Notes under the pieces: model-generated | Seen by the model: the letters and a program-made list of their open reading frames with translations, nothing else | Databases searched by the model: none | What the model was told of the DNA's origin: nothing | Made by a program: the position numbers and the translations under genes | Shown: one piece after another, positions 40,318 to 48,310 of the stretch | Position numbering within the stretch: the first letter of the stretch is position 1 | Layout: each line of letters starts with the position of its first letter | Assembly: GCF_000469155.1 (NCBI RefSeq) | Contig: NZ_AWXE01000001.1 | Location: 558,001 to 622,000 of the forward strand | DNA length: 64,000 nt | From: Candidatus Micropelagos thuwalensis | GTDB taxonomy: Bacteria; Pseudomonadota; Alphaproteobacteria; RS24 | Reading direction: 5' to 3'

Positions 40318-42981
40318 TTAAAGACTTGCTTTGATGGCGTCCAAGGCTTCAGGGGCAGCAGCCGTGTATGATCCCCCTGCTTGAGCCATATCAGGGCGCC
40401 CACCGCCGCCCTTGCCGCCAAGTTTATCAGCACCAAGACGCACCAAAGATACCGCGTCAAACCTTTCCGTCAGGTCTTTAGTCACGCCTACAGCGATACC
40501 GACCTTTCCTTCATCTATGCCGATAAAGACAACCACCCCACTGTCTATTTGTTTTTTGCCTTCATCAACAAGGCCACGCAATTCTTTTGCGGGGAGACCC
40601 TGCACAATTTTACCGAGAAATTTTGTGCCATTAATTTCTGTAATATCGTCTTGCGTATCGGTATCTATCATTTGGCCGCCACCAAGCGCTAAAGTCTTTT
40701 TGGCTTCGGCTAATTCGCGTTCAAGACGTTTTTTCTCATCCAGCAAACCAGCAATGCGGTTCGGTAAATCTTTCTGACCGGCCTTTAAAATACCCGCAAT
40801 ATCACCCAGCACACCTTCCTGCTCTTTCAGATAATGCCGTGCAGCATGACCCGTCATAGCTTCAATACGTCTAACACCCGATGCAACCGCCATTTCCTGC
40901 GTAATGGCAAAAAGGCCAATATCACCCAGCCGATTGACATGTGTGCCCCCGCATAATTCTACTGAATAATGCCCACCGCGATTATCCGCATCACCATCCT
41001 CGCCCATTGCTAGAACGCGCACCTCATCGCCGTATTTTTCCCCGAACAACGCCAGCGCCCCAGCTTCGATTGCTTCCTCTGGTGTCATAAGACGGGTGCT
41101 GACTTGATGATTGGATAGAATGACAGCATTAACAATATCTTCAACTTGTTTAATGTCTTCATCAGTCATCGCCTTTGGATGGCTGAAATCAAATCGAAGA
41201 TAAGCAGCTTCAACCAATGATCCCTTTTGAGTAACGTGATCACCAAGAACCCGCCTTAAGGCTTCATGTAACAAATGCGTGGCGGAGTGATTAGAGCGTA
41301 TCTCAGTACGTCGGCTGTCATCAATTGCAAGATGTACCACATCACCAACAGCAAGCTCCCCAGACTGAACATCACCAATATGAACATGCATATCGCCAAG
41401 TTTCTTCAATGTATTGGTCACAGCCATCGACGCAGAGTTTTCAGACTTGATAATGCCTTGATCTCCCGCTTGCCCGCCGCTTTCAGCATAAAACGGGGTT
41501 TGATTAACGATGATGGAGGCTTCTTGCCCAGCATGTACGCGGTCAGTTGGCACACCGTCTAAGATGATAGCAGATATTTTAGCTTCGGCCTCTGCACCTT
41601 GGTAACCGACAAATTCTGTCATGCCTGTATCTTGTCGTATATCGTACCAAATTGTTTCGGTTGCCGTTTCACCCGAACCTGACCAGTTGGCGCGCGCTTC
41701 TGCCCGTTGTTTTTCCATGGCTGTCTCGAAGCCCGCTTCATCTACGCTAAGTCCGCGCTCGCGTAAGGCGTCTTGCGTTAAATCAAGTGGAAAGCCATAC
41801 GTATCGTAAAGTTTAAAAGCAATATCGCCGGGCAAAATCTTACCATTTAAATCTTCAAGCGCATCATCAAGCAATTTTAAACCGCGTGTCAGGGTTTCCC
41901 TAAAACGTTCTTCCTCATGTTTGAGCGTTTCCGTTATCAACGCACCGGCTCTTTCAAGTTCAGGATAGGCAGCCGCCATCTGGCTTTTAAGCGCAGGTAA
42001 TAATTTCCACATATGCGGTTCAGAAGTACCGAGCAACTGAGCATGGCGCATAGCTCGTCGCATAATTCGGCGTAATACATAACCGCGCCCTTCATTCGAC
42101 GGCAAAACACCGTCCGCGATTAAAAAAGCCGCACTGCGTAAATGGTCAGCAATAACCCTATGACTTACCTTATGCACACCATCTGCTGCCTGGTCGCTAA
42201 AATCTGCAGATGCGGCAATGAGATGCTGCATCAAATCAGTATCGTAATTGTCATGTTTGCCTTGAAGCAGCGCGCCAATACGCTCGAGCCCCATCCCCGT
42301 ATCAATAGACGGCTTGGGAAGATCGGTGCGCGTACCATCTACATGTTGCTCAAATTGCATGAAGACAAGATTCCAAATTTCTATAAATCTGTCCCCATCT
42401 TCATCGGGGCTACCTGGTGGCCCACCGGCTATTTCCGGTCCGTGATCGAAGAATATTTCAGAACACGGTCCACATGGTCCCGTATCCCCCATAGACCAAA
42501 AATTGTCAGATGTAGCGATGGGAATAATCCGATCATCACTTAGACCAGCAATTTTCTTCCAAAGCGTTTTAGCTTCTTCATCTTCGGCATATACCGTAAC
42601 CAACAGTTTTTCTTCAGCAATTTGAAGCTCTTTAGTCAAAAACTGCCAGGCGTAATTAATAGCATCTTCTTTGAAGTAATCCCCAAAGGAAAAGTTACCC
42701 AGCATTTCAAAGAAAGTATGATGGCGCGCAGTATAACCCACATTATCGAGGTCGTTATGCTTACCCCCTGCACGCACACATTTTTGAGATGTCACCACAC
42801 GTTGATACGGTGAGACTTCTTGGCCCGTGAAAAAATTCTTGAAAGGAACCATACCGGCATTGGTGAAGAGTAATGTCGGATCATTCAAAGGTACAAGCGG
42901 ACTGGATGCGAGAACCTTGTGGTCCTGCAGCTCAAAATATTCAAGAAATGATTTACGGATGTCCGCCAAGCCAAGTGACAT
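40318..42981 (-). CDS. alaS: Alanyl-tRNA synthetase
   Basis: 887 residues, full length. Aminoacylation domain ([51 protein letters not shown]), editing domain with [11 protein letters not shown] and [17 protein letters not shown], and C-Ala domain ending [18 protein letters not shown]. All motifs look intact. Follows recA on the same strand, a typical alphaproteobacterial order, though a strong terminator separates the two. Confidence 0.97.
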   Translation of the reverse strand: MSLGLADIRKSFLEYFELQDHKVLASSPLVPLNDPTLLFTNAGMVPFKNFFTGQEVSPYQRVVTSQKCVRAGGKHNDLDNVGYTARHHTFFEMLGNFSFGDYFKEDAINYAWQFLTKELQIAEEKLLVTVYAEDEEAKTLWKKIAGLSDDRIIPIATSDNFWSMGDTGPCGPCSEIFFDHGPEIAGGPPGSPDEDGDRFIEIWNLVFMQFEQHVDGTRTDLPKPSIDTGMGLERIGALLQGKHDNYDTDLMQHLIAASADFSDQAADGVHKVSHRVIADHLRSAAFLIADGVLPSNEGRGYVLRRIMRRAMRHAQLLGTSEPHMWKLLPALKSQMAAAYPELERAGALITETLKHEEERFRETLTRGLKLLDDALEDLNGKILPGDIAFKLYDTYGFPLDLTQDALRERGLSVDEAGFETAMEKQRAEARANWSGSGETATETIWYDIRQDTGMTEFVGYQGAEAEAKISAIILDGVPTDRVHAGQEASIIVNQTPFYAESGGQAGDQGIIKSENSASMAVTNTLKKLGDMHVHIGDVQSGELAVGDVVHLAIDDSRRTEIRSNHSATHLLHEALRRVLGDHVTQKGSLVEAAYLRFDFSHPKAMTDEDIKQVEDIVNAVILSNHQVSTRLMTPEEAIEAGALALFGEKYGDEVRVLAMGEDGDADNRGGHYSVELCGGTHVNRLGDIGLFAITQEMAVASGVRRIEAMTGHAARHYLKEQEGVLGDIAGILKAGQKDLPNRIAGLLDEKKRLERELAEAKKTLALGGGQMIDTDTQDDITEINGTKFLGKIVQGLPAKELRGLVDEGKKQIDSGVVVFIGIDEGKVGIAVGVTKDLTERFDAVSLVRLGADKLGGKGGGGRPDMAQAGGSYTAAAPEALDAIKASL

Positions 42982-43070
42982 TTTATTCTCCCACTAGGTT
43001 TGTAACGAGCCTTCCCCAATATGCCAAGCCCTGTCCGTACGAAACAGATAAATTTACAATATAAATAAAG

Positions 43071-43099
43071 AAAACCCCGGATATGAAATCCGGGGTTTT
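43071..43099 (-). terminator. Intrinsic terminator of recA
   Basis: AAAACCCCGGAT (43071-43082) is exactly complementary to ATCCGGGGTTTT (43088-43099) with a five-base loop. Read on the minus strand it ends in TTTT followed by CTTTATTT. Located 30 bp after the recA stop codon. Confidence 0.85.
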
Positions 43100-43129
43100 A
43101 TAATTGGTACACACAATAAAGGAGCCAAA

Positions 43130-44221
43130 TTAGCTTGCTGCTTCCTCTAGCTCATCATCACCTGCATCATAATCATCTTCAGGTTTGAGAGGCTCTACAT
43201 CAACAAGACCAGCGTCAGCACGGACTTTTTCTTCAATTTCCGCAGCAATATCGGGGTTATCCTTAAGGAACTGACGGGCATTTTCTTTACCCTGACCGAT
43301 ACGCTGGTCACCATAACTGTACCAGCTACCAGATTTTTCAACGACTTCAGCTTTAACGCCAAGATCAATCAACTCACCAGTTTTTGAGATACCTTCACCA
43401 TACATGATGTCAAACTCAACGACACGGAAAGGCGGTGCCACTTTATTTTTAACAACTTTGACACGTGTCTGGTTGCCAACCACTTCCTCGCGATCTTTAA
43501 TCGCCCCGATACGACGGATATCCAGACGGCAAGAAGAATAGAATTTCAAGGCATTACCACCGGTTGTTGTTTCCGGACTACCAAACATCACCCCGATTTT
43601 CATCCGAATTTGATTGATGAAAATAACCATCGTATTTGACTTTGATATAGAGGCAGTCAGTTTACGCAAAGCCTGACTCATCAAACGGGCTTGAAGACCT
43701 GGCAAACTGTCGCCCATATCGCCTTCAAGTTCAGCGCGTGGGGTTAATGCCGCCACCGAATCAACAACCAACACATCAATCGCACCAGATCTGACCAGCG
43801 TATCCGCGATTTCAAGCGCCTGTTCGCCATTATCGGGCTGAGAAATCAACAATTCTTCCACATCCACGCCCAATTTACCCGCATATATGGGGTCGAGTGC
43901 GTGTTCAGCATCAATAAAAGCACAAATACCGCCGTTTTTCTGTGCTTCTGCAACTGTATGTAAGGCAAGAGTTGTTTTACCCGAGCTTTCCGGCCCGTAA
44001 ATCTCGATAATCCGGCCTTGTGGCAAGCCACCAATACCGAGTGCGATATCCAGACCCAAGGAGCCAGTTGGAATAGCTCCAATTTCTACAATATTTTCTG
44101 GGTCGCCCAGCTTCATCACCGAGCCTTTACCATAATTTCGTTCAATCTGGCCTAAAGCAGCTTCAAGAGCTTTTTTTCTGTCGCCTTTTTCATCCATGAG
44201 GTTCACCAAGTTAGAGGACAT
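43130..44221 (-). CDS. recA: Recombinase RecA
   Basis: 363 residues: Walker [17 protein letters not shown] motif, L1/L2 loop regions ([17 protein letters not shown]), [12 protein letters not shown], and an acidic C-terminal tail ([17 protein letters not shown]) that tunes DNA binding. Drives homologous recombination and LexA self-cleavage. The promoter carries an SOS-like box (44271-44285). AAGGAG precedes the ATG by six bases. Confidence 0.98.
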   Translation of the reverse strand: MSSNLVNLMDEKGDRKKALEAALGQIERNYGKGSVMKLGDPENIVEIGAIPTGSLGLDIALGIGGLPQGRIIEIYGPESSGKTTLALHTVAEAQKNGGICAFIDAEHALDPIYAGKLGVDVEELLISQPDNGEQALEIADTLVRSGAIDVLVVDSVAALTPRAELEGDMGDSLPGLQARLMSQALRKLTASISKSNTMVIFINQIRMKIGVMFGSPETTTGGNALKFYSSCRLDIRRIGAIKDREEVVGNQTRVKVVKNKVAPPFRVVEFDIMYGEGISKTGELIDLGVKAEVVEKSGSWYSYGDQRIGQGKENARQFLKDNPDIAAEIEEKVRADAGLVDVEPLKPEDDYDAGDDELEEAAS

Positions 44222-44267
44222 TGCTATCTCCTTATTTCACACCCCTATAAAAGGAGCAATTAACTTA

Positions 44268-44295
44268 TTTGTACCTATTTTGTTCTTTTTGGCAA
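44268..44295 (-). promoter_or_regulatory. recA promoter with overlapping LexA (SOS) box
   Basis: On the minus strand TTGCCA (44290-44295) and TACAAA (44268-44273) are 16 bp apart. Within the promoter lies GTAC-N7-GTTC (44271-44285 as read on plus), one mismatch from the alphaproteobacterial LexA box GTTC-N7-GTTC. A second near match, GTTC-N7-ATTC, is at 44339-44353. Confidence 0.65.
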
Positions 44296-44422
44296 GGAAA
44301 AAATTAACCCATTGATTTTATTTATATAATAAAATCATGTTCTCACTTTATTCACAGAAAGAGTGATTTTTTAAAAAAAATCACAAGCCAGGCAAGAGAA
44401 TCGGTAAGGCAGAAAAAAAGCT

Positions 44423-44839
44423 CTAGTCGTCGCGGAATACGCGCTCACGTTTTTCGTGTCTTTCCTGCGCTTCCACGCTTAATGTTGCAATTGGGCGCGC
44501 ATCGAGGCGTTTCAGACTAATCGGATCGCCTGTTTCCTCACAATAACCGTAAGTTTGGTCTTCCAGACGTCCAAGCGCGGCATCTATTTTATTTATGAGT
44601 TTACGTTGTCGGTCACGCGTTCTTAATTCCAATGTTTTTTCAGATTCAGAAGCTGCTCTGTCAGTCACGTCAGGAAGGTGAAGACTCCCTTCTTGCAATG
44701 AAGAGACAGTTTCGCGTGTTTCCCGAATGATATCCTCTTTCCAAGTCACAAGCTTGCGCCGGAAATATTCCCTTTGACGGGCATTCATAAAGGGTTCGCT
44801 ATCACTGGGCGCATAATCTTTTGGTAAACGCGTTGCCAT
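44423..44839 (-). CDS. dksA: RNA polymerase-binding transcription factor DksA
   Basis: 138 residues. Coiled coil with the DxxDxA tip as DVTDRA near residue 57; C-terminal TraR/DksA domain YGYCEETGDPISLKRLDARPIATLSVEAQERHEKRERVF. The usual four zinc Cys are reduced to one (CEET instead of CxxC, and no second pair), a form known in alphaproteobacteria such as Rhodobacter. Acts with ppGpp at the RNA polymerase secondary channel to adjust rRNA and amino acid promoters. Confidence 0.93.
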   Translation of the reverse strand: MATRLPKDYAPSDSEPFMNARQREYFRRKLVTWKEDIIRETRETVSSLQEGSLHLPDVTDRAASESEKTLELRTRDRQRKLINKIDAALGRLEDQTYGYCEETGDPISLKRLDARPIATLSVEAQERHEKRERVFRDD

Positions 44840-45050
44840 GAACGATATTCTCCTGCACCAAATTAAGACAGGCGAAATATATTCAGTTCTTGCTTAAATA
44901 CAAGTCCGACATTGCAAGCATTTTTGATTTTTTGGATTTTTTCCCATAAATAAGCATGCGTTAAAATGTCCGCAGCGGAGATTCTGTTCTTGCCTGCAGG
45001 CCGTAAATTGGTGTTTAAAAGGTTTTTCAAAACAAATAAGGAATTCTGTG

Positions 45051-45902
45051 ATGTCCGGAAAATTCGAAGGTACTCAAAATTACATTGCAACAGAGGATTT
45101 ACGGATTGCGGTAAATGCTGCGCTCACATTGGAAAGACCACTTCTGGTCAAAGGCGAACCCGGTACAGGTAAAACCGTATTGGCTGAGGAAGTCGCTAAA
45201 GCACTGGATCTGGAGCTTCTCACCTGGCACATCAAATCCACCACCAAAGCGCATCAAGGGCTATATGAGTATGACGCCATCACACGCCTGCGGGATAGCC
45301 AACTCGGGGATGAACGCGTCAAAGATATTAAAAACTATATTAATCGCGGCAAACTCTGGGAAGCCTTTGCCCATAAAGGGCGCGTCGTTCTGCTGATTGA
45401 TGAGATTGATAAGGCCGACATCGAGTTCCCAAATGACTTGCTCCAAGAACTCGACCGCATGGAATTTTTTGTTTACGAGACCGGCGAAACCATTAAGGCC
45501 GAGACACGCCCGCTGGTTATCATCACCTCCAATAATGAGAAAGAATTGCCGGACGCCTTCTTACGCCGCTGCTTCTTCCATTACATCGCTTTCCCAGACC
45601 ACGAGACAATGACAGAAATCGTCAAAGTTCACTTCCCGGATTTAAAACCGCGTCTGGTGAAAGAAGCGCTGTCTGTTTTTTATGAAGTGCGTGAGGTGCC
45701 GGGACTGAAAAAGAAACCCTCCACATCTGAATTGCTGGACTGGCTGAAGCTTCTGATGAATGAGGATATTGACGAAACCACCCTGCGCGAGCGTGACCCG
45801 AATAAGCTTATTCCACCATTACATGGGGCGTTGCTTAAAAACGAGCAAGATGTTCAGCTATTTGAAAAGCTGGCTTTTCTGGCCCGCCGCGAGAGAAATT
45901 AG
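45051..45902 (+). CDS. MoxR-family AAA+ ATPase (paired with CoxE-like protein)
   Basis: 283 residues: Walker A GEPGTGKTVLA, Walker B VVLLIDEIDKADIEFPNDLLQELD, sensor ITSNNEKELPDAFLRRCFFHYIAFP. MoxR ATPases are chaperone-like and act with a VWA protein on metal-cofactor or envelope enzymes. Here the partner is the VWA gene 10 bp downstream, the same pairing as CoxD-CoxE in CO dehydrogenase loci, but no CO dehydrogenase is present. The ATG at 45051 follows AAGGA by nine bases; the GTG one codon earlier is dismissed. Confidence 0.9.
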   Translation: MSGKFEGTQNYIATEDLRIAVNAALTLERPLLVKGEPGTGKTVLAEEVAKALDLELLTWHIKSTTKAHQGLYEYDAITRLRDSQLGDERVKDIKNYINRGKLWEAFAHKGRVVLLIDEIDKADIEFPNDLLQELDRMEFFVYETGETIKAETRPLVIITSNNEKELPDAFLRRCFFHYIAFPDHETMTEIVKVHFPDLKPRLVKEALSVFYEVREVPGLKKKPSTSELLDWLKLLMNEDIDETTLRERDPNKLIPPLHGALLKNEQDVQLFEKLAFLARRERN

Positions 45903-45912
45903 ACCCTAAACA

Positions 45913-47088
45913 ATGTTTGTTGATTTCTTCCATGATCTGAAAAGTAACGGCGTACCCGTCAGCCTGCGAGAATATCTGAGCCTGCTGGAAGCTCTGGATC
46001 GTGATGTCATCAACCGCGACATTCAAGAATTTTACTATCTCTCCCGCGCTGCTTTGGTGAAGGACGAGAAGAACCTCGATAAGTTTGATGTTGTATTCGG
46101 CAAAACCTTCAAAGGTCTGCAAGCATTATCGGAAACAGAAATCGCCGAAATCCCGACGGAGTGGTTGCAATCCCTCACCGAAAAGTTTTTGACTGAAGAA
46201 GAAAAAGCTGCGGTGGAAGCGCTAGGCGGCTGGGAAAAAATTATGGAAGAGCTGCAAAAGCGGCTTGAGGAACAAAAAGAACGCCATGAAGGGGGCAATA
46301 AATGGATTGGCACGGGCGGCACATCGCCTTTTGGTGCGGACGGCTATAACCCTGAAGGCATCCGCATTGGTCAGGAAAAAGGGCGTCATGGGCGCGCGGT
46401 GAAGGTCTGGGATAAGCGCGAATATAAAAATCTCGATGGTGACGTCGAGATTGGCACGCGCAATATAAAAGTTGCCCTGCGGCGCCTTCGCCGTTTTGCC
46501 CGCGACGGTGTGCCGGATAAGCTCGATCTGGATGGCACGATCAAATCCACCGCCAATGCCGGTTATCTTGATATTAAGCTGGAGGCCGAGCGGCGCAACA
46601 AAATCAACGTGCTGTTGTTTTTTGATGTTGGCGGCTCAATGGATCCGCATATCAAGCTTTGCGAGGAGTTGTTTTCTGCCGCGCGCGCTGAGTTTAAAAC
46701 CATGGAACATTTTTATTTCCACAACTGCCTTTATGAAGGCGTGTGGAAAGACAATGCCCGCCGCCATACGGACAAAATGCCGACATGGGATGTGCTGCAT
46801 AAATACCCGGCGGACTATAAGATTATTTTTGTCGGAGATGCGTCCATGTCGCCTTATGAGATTGTGCATGCAGGCGCGTCGGTGGAACATTGGAATGAAG
46901 AGGCCGGGGGCGTGTGGCTCCAACGTGTGGTGGATATTTATACCAGCGCGGTGTGGCTTAACCCGACGCCGGAACGCTTTTGGACGCATAGCGGCTCAAC
47001 CGACATCATCAAGCAGATTTTCAATGACCGCATGTTCCCCCTCACCCTCGATGGCCTCGACGCCGCCATGCGCGAATTGAGTCGGTAA
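45913..47088 (+). CDS. CoxE-like VWA domain protein
   Basis: 391 residues. The N-terminal half is helical, with FVDFFHDLKSNGVPVSLREYLSLLEAL and an Asp/Glu-rich segment; the middle has EGGNKWIGTGGTSPFGADGYNPEGIRIGQ. The C-terminal half is the VWA domain: LLFFDVGGSMDPHIKLCEELFSAA (MIDAS as DxGGS), FYFHNCLYEGVW and PAVKIIFVGDA-type strands. The DxSxS motif is altered to DVGGS, so metal coordination may be modified. Pairs with the upstream MoxR ATPase. Client unknown. Confidence 0.88.
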   Translation: MFVDFFHDLKSNGVPVSLREYLSLLEALDRDVINRDIQEFYYLSRAALVKDEKNLDKFDVVFGKTFKGLQALSETEIAEIPTEWLQSLTEKFLTEEEKAAVEALGGWEKIMEELQKRLEEQKERHEGGNKWIGTGGTSPFGADGYNPEGIRIGQEKGRHGRAVKVWDKREYKNLDGDVEIGTRNIKVALRRLRRFARDGVPDKLDLDGTIKSTANAGYLDIKLEAERRNKINVLLFFDVGGSMDPHIKLCEELFSAARAEFKTMEHFYFHNCLYEGVWKDNARRHTDKMPTWDVLHKYPADYKIIFVGDASMSPYEIVHAGASVEHWNEEAGGVWLQRVVDIYTSAVWLNPTPERFWTHSGSTDIIKQIFNDRMFPLTLDGLDAAMRELSR

Positions 47089-47095
47089 AAAAACT

Positions 47096-47218
47096 CTAAT
47101 CAATGTCTACACCTAGTCTCCTAACACGAAGTCTATTGATTACACTATTGTTTTCTTTCGCAATTTCTTTCAAAGCTAAAGCTGCATCTCTGAGAAAAAC
47201 TACCTTTGCGTGTAACAC
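47096..47218 (-). CDS. 40-residue open frame, unknown, possible gene remnant
   Basis: From a GTG start: MLHAKVVFLRDAALALKEIA followed by KENNSVINRLRVRRLGVDID and TAG. The charged helical composition looks like protein, but there is no ribosome-binding site and it may be the tail of a lost gene. Confidence 0.25.
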   Translation of the reverse strand: MLHAKVVFLRDAALALKEIAKENNSVINRLRVRRLGVDID

Positions 47219-47221
47219 TGT

Positions 47222-47238
47222 ATAACAGAATATGTTAT
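47222..47238. repeat. 6-5-6 palindrome ATAACA / TGTTAT
   Basis: ATAACA (47222-47227), GAATA, TGTTAT (47233-47238) is an exact inverted repeat. Its right arm overlaps the first GTTATGA repeat. Confidence 0.5.
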
Positions 47239-47282
47239 GATATTTTCATCCTTTGTTATGACAGGCAAAGGCTGGGTTATGA
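47234..47282 (+). repeat. Three GTTATGA direct repeats exactly 21 bp apart
   Basis: GTTATGA at 47234-47240, 47255-47261 and 47276-47282; start-to-start spacing is 21 bp both times, two turns of the helix, so all three face the same side of the DNA. The spacer sequences differ, which argues against recent duplication and for selection on spacing. It resembles tandem activator sites or iterons ahead of the structured segment that follows. Confidence 0.6.
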
Positions 47283-47309
47283 TAGCCCTGACACAAAGCG
47301 GTATAGGAT

Positions 47310-47530
47310 AAGCCGCCTGAAGACAGTGAGTGCGGCTTGCCGTTCTCTATAGTTTCAGTTTGGCTTAAATGCTTAAGCTTATTGAGTTTTTCTTAGTCTT
47401 GTCCCGATAACCGTCAACTCGACACCATGTCGGGGTGGCGGCGGAATACAACAGCTCCGGCGAATACGCCGTTGCCGACTTTGTGCGGTGCTATCAGACC
47501 CCGGCACCATTCAGATGAATGGTGCCGTTT
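47310..47530 (+). ncRNA. Candidate structured RNA, unassigned
   Basis: AAGCCGC (47310-47316) pairs with GCGGCTT (47332-47338). GCTTAA/TTAAGC follows near 47373-47388, and CGGCG/CGCCG near 47458-47471. The segment ends in the perfect 10-bp hairpin at 47503-47526. Directly downstream of the phased repeats. Not recognised as 6S, SRP, tmRNA or RNase P RNA. It could instead be coding (see 47427-47561). Confidence 0.3.
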
Positions 47531-47561
47531 TGGTATAACAATACAAAGAGACACCAAATGA
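47427..47561 (+). CDS. 44-residue open frame overlapping the hairpin, unknown
   Basis: MSGWRRNTTAPANTPLPTLC leads into CGAIRPRHHSDEWCRFGI and TIQRDTK. Its TGA overlaps the next ATG at 47558 as ATGA. Composition differs from neighbours (Arg, Pro and Thr-rich). The same bases form the perfect hairpin at 47503-47526 and are open in a second frame too, so coding status is uncertain; a phage-derived small gene is one possibility. No family is claimed. Confidence 0.25.
   Translation: MSGWRRNTTAPANTPLPTLCGAIRPRHHSDEWCRFGITIQRDTK
47503..47530 (+). terminator. Perfect 10-bp hairpin with GTTTT tail
   Basis: GGCACCATTC (47503-47512) pairs with GAATGGTGCC (47517-47526) around AGAT, followed by GTTTTGG. 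Very stable; the T tract is short (four), so termination may be partial. Confidence 0.55.
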
Positions 47562-47776
47562 AACATCTACAACAAATCCGGAAATTCCTTCGACATATTC
47601 TTCCCCTTTAAAAAACAGAGCTAATGCCCTTTATGGAGGGTGATACGTTAATTGCCATTCGTAGGCTGGAGACAGATCAAGTCATCACGATTGTTCGCGA
47701 AGATGTTCAGCTAAGTGAAGATGAAAAAATAAGCTTGGCGGATTTGTGCCGCACTCTGAGTTTTAAGCTGAAATAG
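47558..47776 (+). pseudogene. Small gene interrupted by one in-frame TAA
   Basis: ATG at 47558 follows AAAGAGA with proper spacing and reads MKHLQQIRKFLRHILPL, then TAA (47609-47611). The same frame continues KTELMPFMEGDTLIAIRRLE, then TDQVITIVREDVQLSEDEKI and SLADLCRTLSFKLK to TAG at 47774-47776. The downstream part could still start at ATG 47624 or 47633. Protein-like throughout; no family recognised. Confidence 0.45.
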
Positions 47777-47795
47777 AGGGTTTTGAAAACCTCTA
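47774..47795. terminator. Hairpin between two convergent broken genes
   Basis: TAGAGG (47774-47779) and CCTCTA (47790-47795) are exact inverses and contain the stop codons of both convergent frames. A pyrimidine-rich tract (ATCCTTCTTATTTCC) follows on the plus strand. Plausible bidirectional terminator, although T runs are short. Confidence 0.4.
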
Positions 47796-48125
47796 ATCCT
47801 TCTTATTTCCTTTATTAATCACTTCGACATTTGTGGTGTTGGTGGTGTGGGTGGCGCCTGCTTCAGCTTTGCGAATCTCGGCGCGCTCAATGATGATTTG
47901 TTCGTGCTGCCGCATCAGACATTCTCTGTCATTTGGTTAATTCAACTCTTCGCATCTGAATTTTGCCAGCTCGGCAGCAGGTACCAAGTCCGGCGCGACA
48001 ACTGAGGTAAAGCGTGAGGCTTCACATGCCGGTAGTGTCAGCACGACGGCAATAAGAAAAATTTGATTAAGTTTTTGTGTATTTAAGGCCAATGCAGATA
48101 GGTTATTTCTTTTAACTAAAGTCAT
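47793..48125 (-). pseudogene. Small lipoprotein gene interrupted by one in-frame TAA
   Basis: Intact 62-codon part (47937-48125): a signal with lipobox (NQIFLIAVVLTLPAC) then EASRFTSVVAPDLVPAAELA and KFRCEELN, stopped by TAA at 47937-47939. The frame then continues PNDRECLMRQHEQIIIERAE, IRKAEAGATHTTNTTNVEVI and NKGNKKD to TAG at 47793-47795. Short lipoprotein plus a polar helical tail recalls phage lysis (Rz1-like) proteins, but the resemblance is loose. The 62-residue lipoprotein may still be made. Confidence 0.45.
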
Positions 48126-48194
48126 TCATTACACCCGTTGGTTTTGCTGATTGATGTGGGTAACCATATGAGCATAAGATAGTTTATGAAACTG

Positions 48195-48237
48195 TTAAAC
48201 AAATTTTATATTAAAATTTACAATTAAATTTGTTTAA
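48195..48237. repeat. 12-bp perfect inverted repeat upstream of MoxR
   Basis: TTAAACAAATTT (48195-48206) and AAATTTGTTTAA (48226-48237) are exact inverses, 19 bp apart, in a very AT-rich stretch. It ends about 75 bp before the MoxR start. Possible two-site operator or cruciform. Confidence 0.5.
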
Positions 48238-48310
48238 TAAATATATTTCGCTTTTTGCATATATTAAGTTCATGTTAGGGTGTCGGAAATTATTTGATGA
48301 GTAGTTGCTT

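Larger units (their letters stand above)
47089..48310. other. Gene-poor 1.2 kb island between two MoxR systems
   Basis: No full-length gene is supported. Read left to right it holds a 40-codon minus-strand frame, a palindrome plus three 21-bp-spaced GTTATGA repeats, a structured segment with a perfect 10-bp hairpin, two convergent small frames each broken by one TAA, a hairpin between them, and a long inverted repeat in the promoter region of the next gene. The segment at about 47400-47530 is visibly GC-richer than its surroundings. It looks acquired and decaying. Individual parts are listed separately. Confidence 0.6.

Noticed and set aside
47401-47530. 6S RNA, SRP RNA or tmRNA
   Set aside because: No hallmark motifs of any of these were found; left as unassigned.
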